Source of the DNA: an uncultured Clostridia bacterium
Lineage (GTDB): Bacteria; Bacillota; Clostridia; TANB77; CAG-465
Reading direction: 5' to 3'
DNA: 47,237 nucleotides
Assembly (NCBI GenBank): GCA_947630145.1
Contig: CANRGL010000005.1
Coordinates: forward strand, 1-47,237
A program made the translations under genes and the position numbers. The notes below the pieces were generated by a model, which saw only the letters and a program-made list of their open reading frames with translations, was not told the origin of the DNA and did no database searches. Of this stretch, positions 7,910 through 15,979 are shown one piece after another; the stretch's first letter is position 1, and each line of letters opens with the position of its first letter.

Positions 7910-9082
7910 ATTTAATATAGTTTTATTTAAAGTACTATGTATGTTTGAAGATAATATATCAAAACTAAGTAATTTTTTTTGCCTATCATTTAATTTATTA
8001 ATTATATTATCGTTAACAGATGTAATTATAGGTATTTTAGAATTTTTTGCTAAATATGATAAAAGCTCTTTTTTATTATGATTAAACCCAAGAATATGAG
8101 CATAATTTGAATGTGAGTTATTAAGATAATTAAAATCATCTTTTGTTATATTTAGTAATATATTAATAAGTATTCTTTTAATTTTACTTAGTTCATATCT
8201 TTTAGACTTTAATTTAGATATGTACTCATCATATGTATATGAATTAATTAGTTCTTTCTTTATTTTGTTCTCTAATCCTTCAGTTACAGCATTTATATTT
8301 TTAATTTCATCTAAACTCATAGTTAGTATTTTATATTTTAAAATATCAAAAAAATCTTTATTAAATAATAATTCTGATGTATTCAAACTATTATATACAT
8401 CTTTTGGCAGGTATTTTGTGATTTTAGTTTTATCGCCATTTTTATTTAGGAATTCTCTTATACTAGTGCTACTAGTGTATTCTTTAGATAAATTAATATC
8501 ATTAAAATTGTTTGTTGTTCTTAATAATAAATAGGGCTTAATATTAGAAGATAGCAACTTTAGATTTTTTATATATTCTATACCTAGTATATTATTTGGT
8601 GAATTTATTAAAGATAATTCATCTTCATTTAGATATTCTTTTAATACATTAGCTCTAGAATTTGCAAATGATGTTCCTTTCTTCATTTCTAATTTTATAC
8701 AATTCCATATATCTTTTTCATTGTCAATTAATATAGTAGCAATCTTATCAAATTGTGATATATTATCATTTTCAACGCCAAAACAAATACTATCAATTAT
8801 ATTTAACTCATTAAGTATTTGGATAGCTCTATTTGCGAAATTTCCAGCATCAGATATGGCAAAAACACTTGGTAGCTCAATAACCATATCAACACCATTT
8901 TTTATCGCGTTATTTGCACGTGTAAATTTATCAGCTATTGCAATGTTTCCTTGCTGTGTGAAATTACCTGACATAATAGCTATTACATAGTCGCAAGAAG
9001 TTAGCTCTTTTGCTTTTTTTATATGATAAATATGACCAGTATGCATAGGGTTGTATTCTGCAATTATTCCTAAAACTTTCAA
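7886..9082 (-). CDS. tmcAL: tRNA(Met) cytidine acetate ligase (TmcAL/YlbM)
   Basis: The 398-residue protein begins MKVLGIIAEYNPMHTGHIYH, with the nucleotidyltransferase HxGH motif (H14, G16, H17), followed by SGNFTQQGNIAIADKFTRA and VDMVIELP, the hallmarks of the YlbM family (about 400 residues). TmcAL makes N4-acetylcytidine at the wobble base of elongator tRNA-Met by activating acetate with ATP. RBS AGGAGAG lies before the ATG. Transcribed divergently from rnhA and convergently with 6877-7866. Confidence 0.92.
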   Translation of the reverse strand: MKVLGIIAEYNPMHTGHIYHIKKAKELTSCDYVIAIMSGNFTQQGNIAIADKFTRANNAIKNGVDMVIELPSVFAISDAGNFANRAIQILNELNIIDSICFGVENDNISQFDKIATILIDNEKDIWNCIKLEMKKGTSFANSRANVLKEYLNEDELSLINSPNNILGIEYIKNLKLLSSNIKPYLLLRTTNNFNDINLSKEYTSSTSIREFLNKNGDKTKITKYLPKDVYNSLNTSELLFNKDFFDILKYKILTMSLDEIKNINAVTEGLENKIKKELINSYTYDEYISKLKSKRYELSKIKRILINILLNITKDDFNYLNNSHSNYAHILGFNHNKKELLSYLAKNSKIPIITSVNDNIINKLNDRQKKLLSFDILSSNIHSTLNKTILNKDYTNLL

Positions 9083-9184
9083 AAAAATCTCTCCTTATAT
9101 TGAAAAATACCTTATAGTATGGTATATTACATATGTAAAGTTTAACATAGTATAATATAAAATTCAAGTAAAGAGGTAAGATAT

Positions 9185-9637
9185 ATGGATAAAAATTTAA
9201 AAAAAGTTACAATATATACTGATGGAGCATGTAGTGGTAATCCAGGACCAGGAGGATATGCTGCCATATTAATATATAATGGAAATGAAAAAGAAATATC
9301 TGGAGCAGATAAAAGTACTACAAATAACAAAATGGAAATGTTAGGAATAATAAAAGCTTTAGAAACATTAAAAGAAAAATGTGATGTAGAAGTTTATTCT
9401 GATAGTGCATATGTAGTAAATAGTATAAATAATAAATGGGTATATTCATGGAAAAAAAATAATTGGATAAAGTCTGATAAAAGTAAAGCAAAGAATATAA
9501 ATTTATGGGAAAGATTGCTAGAGTTAATAGCTTTTCATAATGTTAAGTTTATAAAAGTTAAAGGACACTCTGATAATGAATATAACAATAGATGCGATAA
9601 ATTAGCTGTTATGGCAAGGGAAAGTATTATAAAATAA
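9185..9637 (+). CDS. rnhA: Ribonuclease HI
   Basis: A 150-residue type 1 RNase H with YTDGACSGNPGPGGY (first catalytic Asp), NNKMEM (Glu), YSDSAYV (Asp), VKGHSDNEYNNRCDKLA (the flexible-loop His and the last Asp). All four metal ligands are present. It removes RNA from RNA-DNA hybrids. The start follows AAGAGGTAAG. Its terminator hairpin runs into the start region of spoIIM. Confidence 0.93.
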   Translation: MDKNLKKVTIYTDGACSGNPGPGGYAAILIYNGNEKEISGADKSTTNNKMEMLGIIKALETLKEKCDVEVYSDSAYVVNSINNKWVYSWKKNNWIKSDKSKAKNINLWERLLELIAFHNVKFIKVKGHSDNEYNNRCDKLAVMARESIIK

Positions 9638-9644
9638 AGTTCTA

Positions 9645-9686
9645 AACTCATTATACAAGCATAATATGTTGTATGGTGAGTTTTTT
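9645..9686 (+). terminator. Terminator hairpin overlapping the spoIIM ribosome binding site
   Basis: AACTCATTATACAA (9645-9658) pairs with TTGTATGGTGAGTT (9669-9682, two G-U pairs), then T to 9686. The 3' arm contains GGTGAG, the likely Shine-Dalgarno site of spoIIM, whose ATG is 9687. Confidence 0.75.
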
Positions 9687-10298
9687 ATGTTGAAATATTT
9701 TAAAGATTATATAAGTGAAAATATAAAAAGTATAATGGTTTTTTTATCATGTATTGTTATTGGAATAGTTATAGGAATTTTCGTATATCAATTTATTCCA
9801 GAAGGAACAAAAAATGAGTTAACTAATACTTTAAGAGGAACACTTGAATATTCAAAACAGGAAAATTTTGAAGGAATAAATATAATAAAAAATGGAATGA
9901 TTTCAAATTTGATTTTAATATTAGTTATATACTTATGTGCTATTACTTTTATTGCTCCGACAGCAATATGTATAACTAATATATTTAAAGGTTTTGCAAT
10001 TGGTTTATATATTCCAACTTTATTTAAAGTATTTGGATTTGGAAATGGGATAATTTCATTAATTCTTTTAGTTATTTTACCTAATTTGATATATCTGCCA
10101 TCTTTTATATATTTGTCTATAAATTCTCTTAAAATTCATTATAAATTAATTAATAAAGACAATGAAAAAAATAGTATGATATCAATATTTTTTAAAGAAG
10201 GATATAAATTTATATTAGGATTTTCAATTATAGCTCTTTCAGTAATACTTGAGCAATTGTTTAGTATTGTTGTCATAAATATGTACAAAGTAATGTAA
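9687..10298 (+). CDS. spoIIM: Stage II sporulation protein M
   Basis: A 203-residue membrane protein with about five membrane segments, starting MLKYFKDYISENIKS, with ITFIAPTAICITNIFKGFAIGLYIPTLF in the middle, matching SpoIIM. SpoIIM works with SpoIID and SpoIIP in septal peptidoglycan thinning and engulfment. I choose ATG 9687 over the in-frame ATG at 9666 because GGTGAG precedes it and family members begin near here. The site is inside a terminator hairpin. Next to xerD, as in other Firmicutes. Confidence 0.88.
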   Translation: MLKYFKDYISENIKSIMVFLSCIVIGIVIGIFVYQFIPEGTKNELTNTLRGTLEYSKQENFEGINIIKNGMISNLILILVIYLCAITFIAPTAICITNIFKGFAIGLYIPTLFKVFGFGNGIISLILLVILPNLIYLPSFIYLSINSLKIHYKLINKDNEKNSMISIFFKEGYKFILGFSIIALSVILEQLFSIVVINMYKVM

Positions 10299-10354
10299 AA
10301 TATATAAAAATAAAGATAATATATAAAAACATTACATAATTTTTTCAAAAATGC

Positions 10355-10383
10355 TTGCAAAATAATAAAAAATGTTGTAAAAT
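10355..10383 (+). promoter_or_regulatory. Promoter of xerD
   Basis: TTGCAA (10355-10360), 17-base spacer, TAAAAT (10378-10383); transcript start expected near 10390, just before the GGAGGA site. Confidence 0.6.
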
Positions 10384-10409
10384 ATACATAATGAATGGAG
10401 GAGCTAATC

Positions 10410-11297
10410 ATGAAAATTATTATTGACGAATTTATTGAAAATTTAAAACAAAGACAAGCATCACAAAATACGCTTGCATCATATCAAAGAGACCTTATTC
10501 AGTTCAATAATTATTTTGAAAAACAAGGTAAAAAGATATTTGATCTTACTAAAGAAGATATGAAAGAATATGTTAATCATTTAATTTCAGATGGAAAATC
10601 TAATTCTACTATATCAAGAAGTGCAGCATCAATAAAAAGTTTATATAGATATTTAATAAATAAAAAGCTTGCAGAAGTAAATATAGCTGATGATGTTAAA
10701 CTACCAAAAGTTGATAGAAAAGAACCAATGATTTTAACAGATAGTGAAATTGAAAAGTTACTTGAACAACCAGATACAAATGAACTTAAAGGTCAAAGAG
10801 ATAAGACTATGCTTGAGATTCTTTATGCAACAGGTATAAGAGTTACTGAGCTTATATCTCTAAAAGTTGATGATGTTAACTTAACTAATGGATTTATAAA
10901 AGTTAAAAAGAAAAATTCTGAAAGACATATACCTTTAGGAAAATTGTCTTTAAAATGTTTAAAAGAATATATGGATAAAGTAAGACCTTTACTTATTAGA
11001 AGTGAAGAAGAAAAAACTTTATTTATTAATACTAACGGTCAAAAAATGACAAGACAAGGATATTGGAAAATATTAAAACAATATAAAGAACAAGCAAAAA
11101 TTGACAAAGAGATAACTCCTCATACAATAAGACATTCTTTTGCAGTTCATATGTTAGAAAATGGTGCAGAGATAAAAACAGTACAAGAATTATTAGGACA
11201 TACTGATGTAGCATCAACTATGTTATATACACAAATTGCTAATATGGGAGTAAAAGATGAATATATGAAAGCTCATCCTAGAGCTGATGAAGCTTAA
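10410..11297 (+). CDS. xerD: Tyrosine recombinase XerD
   Basis: A 295-residue protein with an N-terminal SAM-like core-binding domain (SQNTLASYQRDLIQF) and a catalytic domain with R in YATGIRVTELISL, K in KKKNSERHIPL, H-x-x-R in HTIRHSFAVHML, H in ELLGHTDVASTMLYTQI and Y. Full catalytic set. XerD with XerC resolves chromosome dimers at dif. The start is ATG 10410, 8 bases after GGAGGA; an upstream in-frame ATG at 10395 overlaps that site. It has its own promoter and terminator, so it is a chromosomal Xer and not part of an integrative element. Confidence 0.92.
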   Translation: MKIIIDEFIENLKQRQASQNTLASYQRDLIQFNNYFEKQGKKIFDLTKEDMKEYVNHLISDGKSNSTISRSAASIKSLYRYLINKKLAEVNIADDVKLPKVDRKEPMILTDSEIEKLLEQPDTNELKGQRDKTMLEILYATGIRVTELISLKVDDVNLTNGFIKVKKKNSERHIPLGKLSLKCLKEYMDKVRPLLIRSEEEKTLFINTNGQKMTRQGYWKILKQYKEQAKIDKEITPHTIRHSFAVHMLENGAEIKTVQELLGHTDVASTMLYTQIANMGVKDEYMKAHPRADEA

Positions 11298-11300
11298 GAA

Positions 11301-11330
11301 AAATAGTTGGATTTATTCCAACTATTTTTT
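11301..11330 (+). terminator. Terminator of xerD
   Basis: AAATAGTTGGA (11301-11311) and TCCAACTATTT with a 5-base loop and T-run. Confidence 0.88.
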
Positions 11331-11341
11331 ATGGTAGTTTA

Positions 11342-11370
11342 TTGACTTTTTATGTAAAATATGCTATAAT
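11342..11370 (+). promoter_or_regulatory. Promoter of the sortase-substrate operon
   Basis: TTGACT (11342-11347), 17-base spacer, TATAAT (11365-11370). Confidence 0.75.
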
Positions 11371-11398
11371 AAAAATGTATAAAATGGAGGTATAATAT

Positions 11399-12328
11399 AT
11401 GACAGCAATAAAAAAGCATAGTAAATTTATTTTAAGTATAACTGTTATATTTACTATAATAGTTTCGTTTTTATGTACAGGATATATAAAAGCAACAGCA
11501 AGACCAACAGTAAAAGTAGGTAATATATCAAGCTGTTCACAAGGCGATACTATATCTTTTCGTGTAGAATTTTCAGGAAGTAATTTAATAAATGGTGGAA
11601 ATATTCCGTTTAGCTCATCTTATGTAACATTACATGGATTTAGTGCTAATGTTAGTGTTATAAAAAATAGTTATAACATATATACAGTAACACTTAACAA
11701 TGTTAGAGGGGCTACTACTGGAAATTATGTAGAAATAAGATCTGGAGCAGCTATTGCAAATGATGGCTTAGGTTCTGCTTATTCTTCTACTACATATAGT
11801 AATTCATTTAATATTAGTGTTAATGATAATGTAGCACCAAGTATATCTTTAATTGGACCTAATATATCAAATGTAAGTAATGGTGGTACAGTTACATATA
11901 TTGTTAGATATACTGATGCCTCAGGTGTTACAAATGTAAATCTATATAAAAATTCTATAAGATTAAATGGATTTACTGCAAATATATCTATTAGTGGAAG
12001 TGGAGAAAATTCTAAAGTAGTAGAAAGAAAAATCACTTTAAGTAATATACAAGGTTCAAATGGTAATAAATATATATCTATAGTTGCAGCAACAGCTACA
12101 GATTATAACGGTAATAAAACAAATGGAGTAAATTCTAGTCCTTTTAAACTTGTAAACAAAGCAAATTATTCATCAAATAATGGAAATTCACAAAATAATA
12201 ATACAAATAATGGAAGTTCACAACAAGAAAATCAAAATACTGAAGATAATAAAGAAAATGAAGAAAACGAAGAAAATAAAGATAAACCAGCAGATTGGAT
12301 TCCTAATCCAAAAACAGGTAAATATTAG
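11399..12328 (+). CDS. Secreted Ig-like repeat protein ending in NPKTG, probable sortase substrate
   Basis: A 309-residue protein. A signal peptide or anchor (about 8-33: KHSKFILSITVIF...) is followed by two Ig-like beta domains of about 105 residues (36-140 and 145-250; the second starts APSISLIGPNISNVSNGGTV), then a low-complexity N/Q/E region (255-297). The C-terminus is IPNPKTGKY, containing NPKTG at 303-307, a class B sortase-like motif close to the (S/P)PxTG motif of C. difficile SrtB. The usual hydrophobic segment and positive tail after the motif are missing: the stop codon comes two residues later. The class B sortase gene starts 18 bases downstream, which supports a substrate-enzyme pair. 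Confidence 0.75.
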   Translation: MTAIKKHSKFILSITVIFTIIVSFLCTGYIKATARPTVKVGNISSCSQGDTISFRVEFSGSNLINGGNIPFSSSYVTLHGFSANVSVIKNSYNIYTVTLNNVRGATTGNYVEIRSGAAIANDGLGSAYSSTTYSNSFNISVNDNVAPSISLIGPNISNVSNGGTVTYIVRYTDASGVTNVNLYKNSIRLNGFTANISISGSGENSKVVERKITLSNIQGSNGNKYISIVAATATDYNGNKTNGVNSSPFKLVNKANYSSNNGNSQNNNTNNGSSQQENQNTEDNKENEENEENKDKPADWIPNPKTGKY

Positions 12329-12346
12329 AGAGGAGGTTACTATTAA

Positions 12347-13075
12347 ATGGAAACAAATAATAAAAATAGAATAATTATAATTTGTATAGTAGTAGTAATC
12401 ATTTTAGCAATAATTGGATTAGGTATTAGTGTTTATTTTAAAATATCAAAAAAATCAGATTCAAAGGAAAATAAAGTACAAGAACAAACTTATGATATAG
12501 AATCAAACAGAAATTTACAAAACGAAATAATAGCTTTAAATGCTACATATACAGATGCTGTAGCTTGGATTAAAATTCCAGGTACTTCAATTGATTCTCC
12601 CGTATTTAAAGGAATTACAAACGATGATTATTTTTCAAAGGATAGAGAAAAAGATGAAAAAAAATATGGGGAATTATTTATGGATTATAGATGTAATTTA
12701 AATAACATGGATAATATGGCTCATTTTATAATATATGGACATAATCCAGAAGATAACTCTTATTTTTCAGACTTATTAAAATATGAAAATGAAGATTTTT
12801 ATAAAAATAATAAAATTATATATATGTCTACTATTAATGGAAATTACAAATGGCAAATTTTCACTGTTTATAAAACAACACCAGATTTTTTCTATATTGA
12901 TGTAAACTTTGATACAGCTACAGAATATACTATGTTTTTAAATAGTTTAAAAGAAAAAAGTATGTATAATACAGGAGTAGATATTAATTCTAATGATACT
13001 ATATTAACTCTTTCAACTTGTGATTATTCAGTAGATGATGGTAGATTTGTTGTACAGGCAAAGTTAATAAAATAA
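12347..13075 (+). CDS. srtB: Class B sortase
   Basis: A 242-residue membrane-anchored transpeptidase with an N-terminal membrane segment (about 9-32) and the sortase fold. Catalytic residues: H132 in YGHNP, C225 in TLSTC, R233 in DGRFVV. The order, the inserted helix region before the active Cys (about 170-210) and the AWIKIPGTSIDSPV start resemble SrtB. It joins surface proteins to peptidoglycan or to pilin-like partners. AGGAGG precedes the ATG by 9 bases. The upstream gene ends in NPKTG. Confidence 0.92.
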   Translation: METNNKNRIIIICIVVVIILAIIGLGISVYFKISKKSDSKENKVQEQTYDIESNRNLQNEIIALNATYTDAVAWIKIPGTSIDSPVFKGITNDDYFSKDREKDEKKYGELFMDYRCNLNNMDNMAHFIIYGHNPEDNSYFSDLLKYENEDFYKNNKIIYMSTINGNYKWQIFTVYKTTPDFFYIDVNFDTATEYTMFLNSLKEKSMYNTGVDINSNDTILTLSTCDYSVDDGRFVVQAKLIK

Positions 13076-13093
13076 AAAAGTATAAAAATATAT

Positions 13094-13138
13094 ATCCTAT
13101 AAATTTAAGTTTAAAGTGCTAAATTTATAGGATTTTTT
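13094..13138 (+). terminator. Terminator of srtB
   Basis: ATCCTATAAATTTA (13094-13107) pairs with its perfect complement (13120-13133), followed by TTTTT. Confidence 0.88.
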
Positions 13139-13159
13139 CATATTTTAGCATCAAAAATA

Positions 13160-13188
13160 TTGAAAAATTATGTAAAATATGTTATAAT
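13160..13188 (+). promoter_or_regulatory. Promoter of the acidic repeat protein gene
   Basis: TTGAAA (13160-13165), 17-base spacer, TATAAT (13183-13188). The leader to 13348 holds a dyad GTTAATATAGTTAAC (13201-13215) and two direct repeats ATAATTRTATGGGGA at 13246-13260 and 13269-13283, spaced 23 bp, which may bind a regulator. Confidence 0.65.
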
Positions 13189-13348
13189 ATAAATGTAGAT
13201 GTTAATATAGTTAACAGATAATTCTAAAAACAATGATTTTTCCAGATAATTATATGGGGAGACAAGATATAATTGTATGGGGAAATTTTTATATATACAC
13301 AAGCAATAAATAAAAAAAACATTAAAATTAAATTAGGAGGAAAACATA

Positions 13349-14971
13349 ATGCTAAACTTTAAAGAACGTAAGGACGAAATCATAGGCAAGATAAGAGAGG
13401 TGGAAATTTTAATTGGAGATGTAAATGATGAAATAGCATCTCTTTTAAAGGATAAGGGAAAAGTTTTTGAAGAGAATAAAGACAAACTTTTCTTAAGCTT
13501 AAATTCACCTATAAAATGGCGGACTTCAAAAGCAATTTCAAAAATAAGGAAGGAGCTTGAAGAAAAGAGTAACAAGAAGAAAGTATTTATTTTACAGAGG
13601 GAAGGTCTTATTGACAGCTTAAAGGAACTCTATAAGCAAGAAATAAGCGATACAGAAGCAAAAATAAGACAGAAAAAGAATGAAAGAAATGAATATTATG
13701 ATGAAAACCGTTATGTTCATATTTTTCCTGATAGCGATTCTAAGAAAAAAGCTGTTCAGAAAACAATTACAGAAATGGGCAAGCAAATAGAAAGCTTGGA
13801 AACTTATCTTTCTGAGCTTAAAGACTATGCTGAAAGCATAGATAAAAATTTCGCAAAAGCTTTTCCTGATGAGTATGAAGCCTCATATGATCTTGAGAAT
13901 AAGTATTGTGACAGTGAAGAAGACACAACAACTGATTCGGATTCTGATGACGACAACAACACAGATACTTCTGAAGATGAAGAAGATCTTGAAGTAATAG
14001 ATGTTGTTGATGACGTCAGTGATGAAGAAGAAAGTGAGGATGACAACGATACAGATATCTCAGAAGATGAAAATGATCCTGATGACGACAACAACACAGA
14101 TACTTCTGAAGATGAAGAAGATCTTGAAGTAATAGATGTTGTTGATGACGTCAGCGATGAAGAAGAAAGTGATGATGACAACGATACAGATACATCAGAA
14201 GATGATGAAGATGTATATGATGACGATGATGACAACGATATAGATACATCAGAAGATGAGGAAACTGATATATCAAGTTATTCGTCTTCTAGTCACAGCG
14301 AAAATTCAGATGATTCAGAAGATGATGAAGATCTTGAACCACCTGAAATCCTTGAAGAAAGTGATCATCATCATCATAAAAAAAAGAAAGTCACAATTAT
14401 ATCCATCATTTTCTTTATAATCATGATTCTTGTAGTCGCAACGACTATAGGAATTTGCAGTAATCATAGTAATCATAATAGTAGTTCATCAATAACTACA
14501 ACAGAAAATGTAACTGAGAAAGCCACAGAAAAGGTGACTGAAAAAGCTACAGAGAAAGCCACAGAAAAGGCGACTGAAAAAGCTACAGAGAAAGCTACAG
14601 AGAAAGCTACTGAAAAAGCTACCAAAAAGTCGTCAACAGGCACAAGTACAAATAAAAATACCAATACAAGTACAAATTCAGGCTCTAGTGGTGGCGGATA
14701 CTATTACGATTCTAGCTATGATGATAATAGCTATTATGAAGAAGTGCATGGAGGCAATTCTTCAAGTAATAATAGCAATAATAACATCTCTACTTCCAGT
14801 GATTCTAAGAAAGATGAAGGAATTACAGGAGGTAATACAGGTTACGGTGCTTCGACTTCTGGAAATACCCCTTCACCTGTTCCTGAAAAGGTTTTTGAGG
14901 AGGAACATCCTCTTCCTGAGCCTGTAAATCCTGAAGATTACCCAGTTGCCAGTTTAACACCTGCTTCCTAA
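13349..14971 (+). CDS. Large acidic repeat membrane protein, unknown
   Basis: A 540-residue protein of unknown function with five clear regions: a lysine- and glutamate-rich coiled coil (1-165); a very acidic region (187-335) with two copies of a 45-residue unit at 200-289 (DNA copies 13946-14080 and 14081-14215 almost identical); HHHHKKKK then one membrane segment (348-370); a run of TEKA units (about 389-425); and a Ser/Asn/Gly/Tyr-rich then Pro-rich tail ending PVASLTPAS. With KKKK before the segment, the positive-inside rule puts the coiled coil and acidic part in the cytoplasm and the TEKA part outside. The DNA is visibly less AT-rich and uses other codons (CTT, GAC, CGG) than its neighbours, which suggests transfer. 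It has its own promoter and terminator. Confidence 0.75.
   Translation: MLNFKERKDEIIGKIREVEILIGDVNDEIASLLKDKGKVFEENKDKLFLSLNSPIKWRTSKAISKIRKELEEKSNKKKVFILQREGLIDSLKELYKQEISDTEAKIRQKKNERNEYYDENRYVHIFPDSDSKKKAVQKTITEMGKQIESLETYLSELKDYAESIDKNFAKAFPDEYEASYDLENKYCDSEEDTTTDSDSDDDNNTDTSEDEEDLEVIDVVDDVSDEEESEDDNDTDISEDENDPDDDNNTDTSEDEEDLEVIDVVDDVSDEEESDDDNDTDTSEDDEDVYDDDDDNDIDTSEDEETDISSYSSSSHSENSDDSEDDEDLEPPEILEESDHHHHKKKKVTIISIIFFIIMILVVATTIGICSNHSNHNSSSSITTTENVTEKATEKVTEKATEKATEKATEKATEKATEKATEKATKKSSTGTSTNKNTNTSTNSGSSGGGYYYDSSYDDNSYYEEVHGGNSSSNNSNNNISTSSDSKKDEGITGGNTGYGASTSGNTPSPVPEKVFEEEHPLPEPVNPEDYPVASLTPAS
13946..14215 (+). repeat. Two tandem 135-bp repeats in the acidic region
   Basis: Copies at 13946-14080 and 14081-14215 differ at few positions, most of them in the last third of the unit. 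Each encodes a 45-residue acidic unit around TSEDEEDLEVIDVVDDVSD. Near identity points to a recent duplication or length variation. Confidence 0.85.
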
Positions 14972-15012
14972 CTATTGAACCCCTATCTCCCCAAGGGTGT
15001 TCATTTTGATAT

Positions 15013-15050
15013 AATATCCCACAAATTAATTTTGTGGGATATTTTTTTTT
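15013..15050 (+). terminator. Terminator after the acidic repeat protein
   Basis: AATATCCCACAAA (15013-15025) pairs with TTTGTGGGATATT, followed by a T-run to 15050. Confidence 0.9.
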
Positions 15051-15116
15051 GCAGTACGTAAAATTCAACAATTTTTTTAATCTTTGTATGGTATACTTAA
15101 TTAAGAGGTGGTACAA

Positions 15117-15422
15117 ATGAAATATAATTATGAAGATGGAAGTCTAAAAATAGATTTAGATGAAGAACTTGATATGAGTGCTTGCAGAACTTTAAGAAGT
15201 GTTATAGATGGATATATTATGAGATATCAACCACATGATTTTATAATAGACTTAAGTAAAGTAAAATTTATGGACAGTAGTGGCATAGGTCTTTTAATTG
15301 GTAGATATAATTTAATTAAGTTTATGGATGCAAAAATGACAATTTTAAATCCAACTAATAGTATAAAACGAGTATTAGAATTATCGAATATATCTGATAA
15401 AATCACAATGAGGTGTGAGTAA
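15117..15422 (+). CDS. spoIIAA: Anti-sigma F factor antagonist
   Basis: A 101-residue STAS protein with the phosphorylation motif FMDSSGIGLLIGR (about 51-63; one Ser of DSSG is the target of SpoIIAB). Unphosphorylated SpoIIAA frees sigma F from SpoIIAB in the forespore. ATG 15117 is chosen because AGAGGTGG ends 5 bases before it; the in-frame GTG at 15108 lies inside that site. spoIIAB follows after one base. Confidence 0.92.
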   Translation: MKYNYEDGSLKIDLDEELDMSACRTLRSVIDGYIMRYQPHDFIIDLSKVKFMDSSGIGLLIGRYNLIKFMDAKMTILNPTNSIKRVLELSNISDKITMRCE

Positions 15423-15423
15423 T

Positions 15424-15885
15424 ATGGAAGAAGATAACAAAATAAAAATAGAAATAAAAGCTAAACTTGTTAATGTTTCAATAGTAAGGGTAGCTATTTC
15501 TAGCTTCATTACTACTTTAGATATAACTATAGATGAACTTATGGATATAAAAACTGCAATATCAGAAGCTGTTACGAATGCTATTGAACATGCATATAAA
15601 GATGAAGAATTAGAAAATGCCACAGTAGTTATCAATGCATATATCTATTCTAATGATGAAAATATAATAAAAATTGAGATAGAAGATAAAGGAATGGGAA
15701 TAGAAGATGTTGAAACTGCTATGATGCCAACATATACATCAAAGCCAGAACTAGAACATGCAGGCATGGGATTTACTATAATGCAAACGTTTATGGATGA
15801 AATATTAATAGATTCAAAAAAAGATATAGGTACAAAAATTACTTTAATAAAAAAATTAAAAAAGAAAAAATCTAAATTAGTATGA
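15424..15885 (+). CDS. spoIIAB: Anti-sigma F factor / serine kinase
   Basis: A 153-residue GHKL kinase: N-box SEAVTNAIEHAY, G1 box DKGMGI, and TSKPELEHAGMGFTIMQTFMD, all very close to SpoIIAB of Bacillus. It binds and inhibits sigma F and phosphorylates SpoIIAA. GAGGTG precedes ATG 15424. In Bacillus and most Clostridia sigF (spoIIAC) comes next in the operon; here a terminator (15927-15969) and hslO follow. Confidence 0.93.
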   Translation: MEEDNKIKIEIKAKLVNVSIVRVAISSFITTLDITIDELMDIKTAISEAVTNAIEHAYKDEELENATVVINAYIYSNDENIIKIEIEDKGMGIEDVETAMMPTYTSKPELEHAGMGFTIMQTFMDEILIDSKKDIGTKITLIKKLKKKKSKLV

Positions 15886-15926
15886 AAATATATTTAATTT
15901 GTAATGTAATTATAAATTAAAGTTGA

Positions 15927-15969
15927 AGATACAAGTATATTTTGATATAATATACTTGTATCTTTTTTT
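15927..15969 (+). terminator. Terminator of the spoIIAA-AB operon
   Basis: AGATACAAGTATATT (15927-15941) pairs perfectly with 15949-15963, and T runs to 15969. The GGAGG site of hslO starts at the next base. Confidence 0.88.
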
Positions 15970-15979
15970 GGAGGTAGTA

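Noticed and set aside
9600..9686. A sigma-E type promoter before spoIIM
   Set aside because: Partial matches to the -10 (TATACAAG) exist, but no -35 at the right distance was found.
10410..11297. The tyrosine recombinase as integrase of a mobile element
   Set aside because: Length, motifs and its place next to spoIIM fit chromosomal XerD; no attachment sites or cargo are seen around it.
13825..14664. Long minus-strand frames rich in Ser or with VAFS repeats opposite the acidic protein
   Set aside because: They are mirror images of the acidic and TEKA repeats; no ribosome binding sites and biased composition forced by the other strand.
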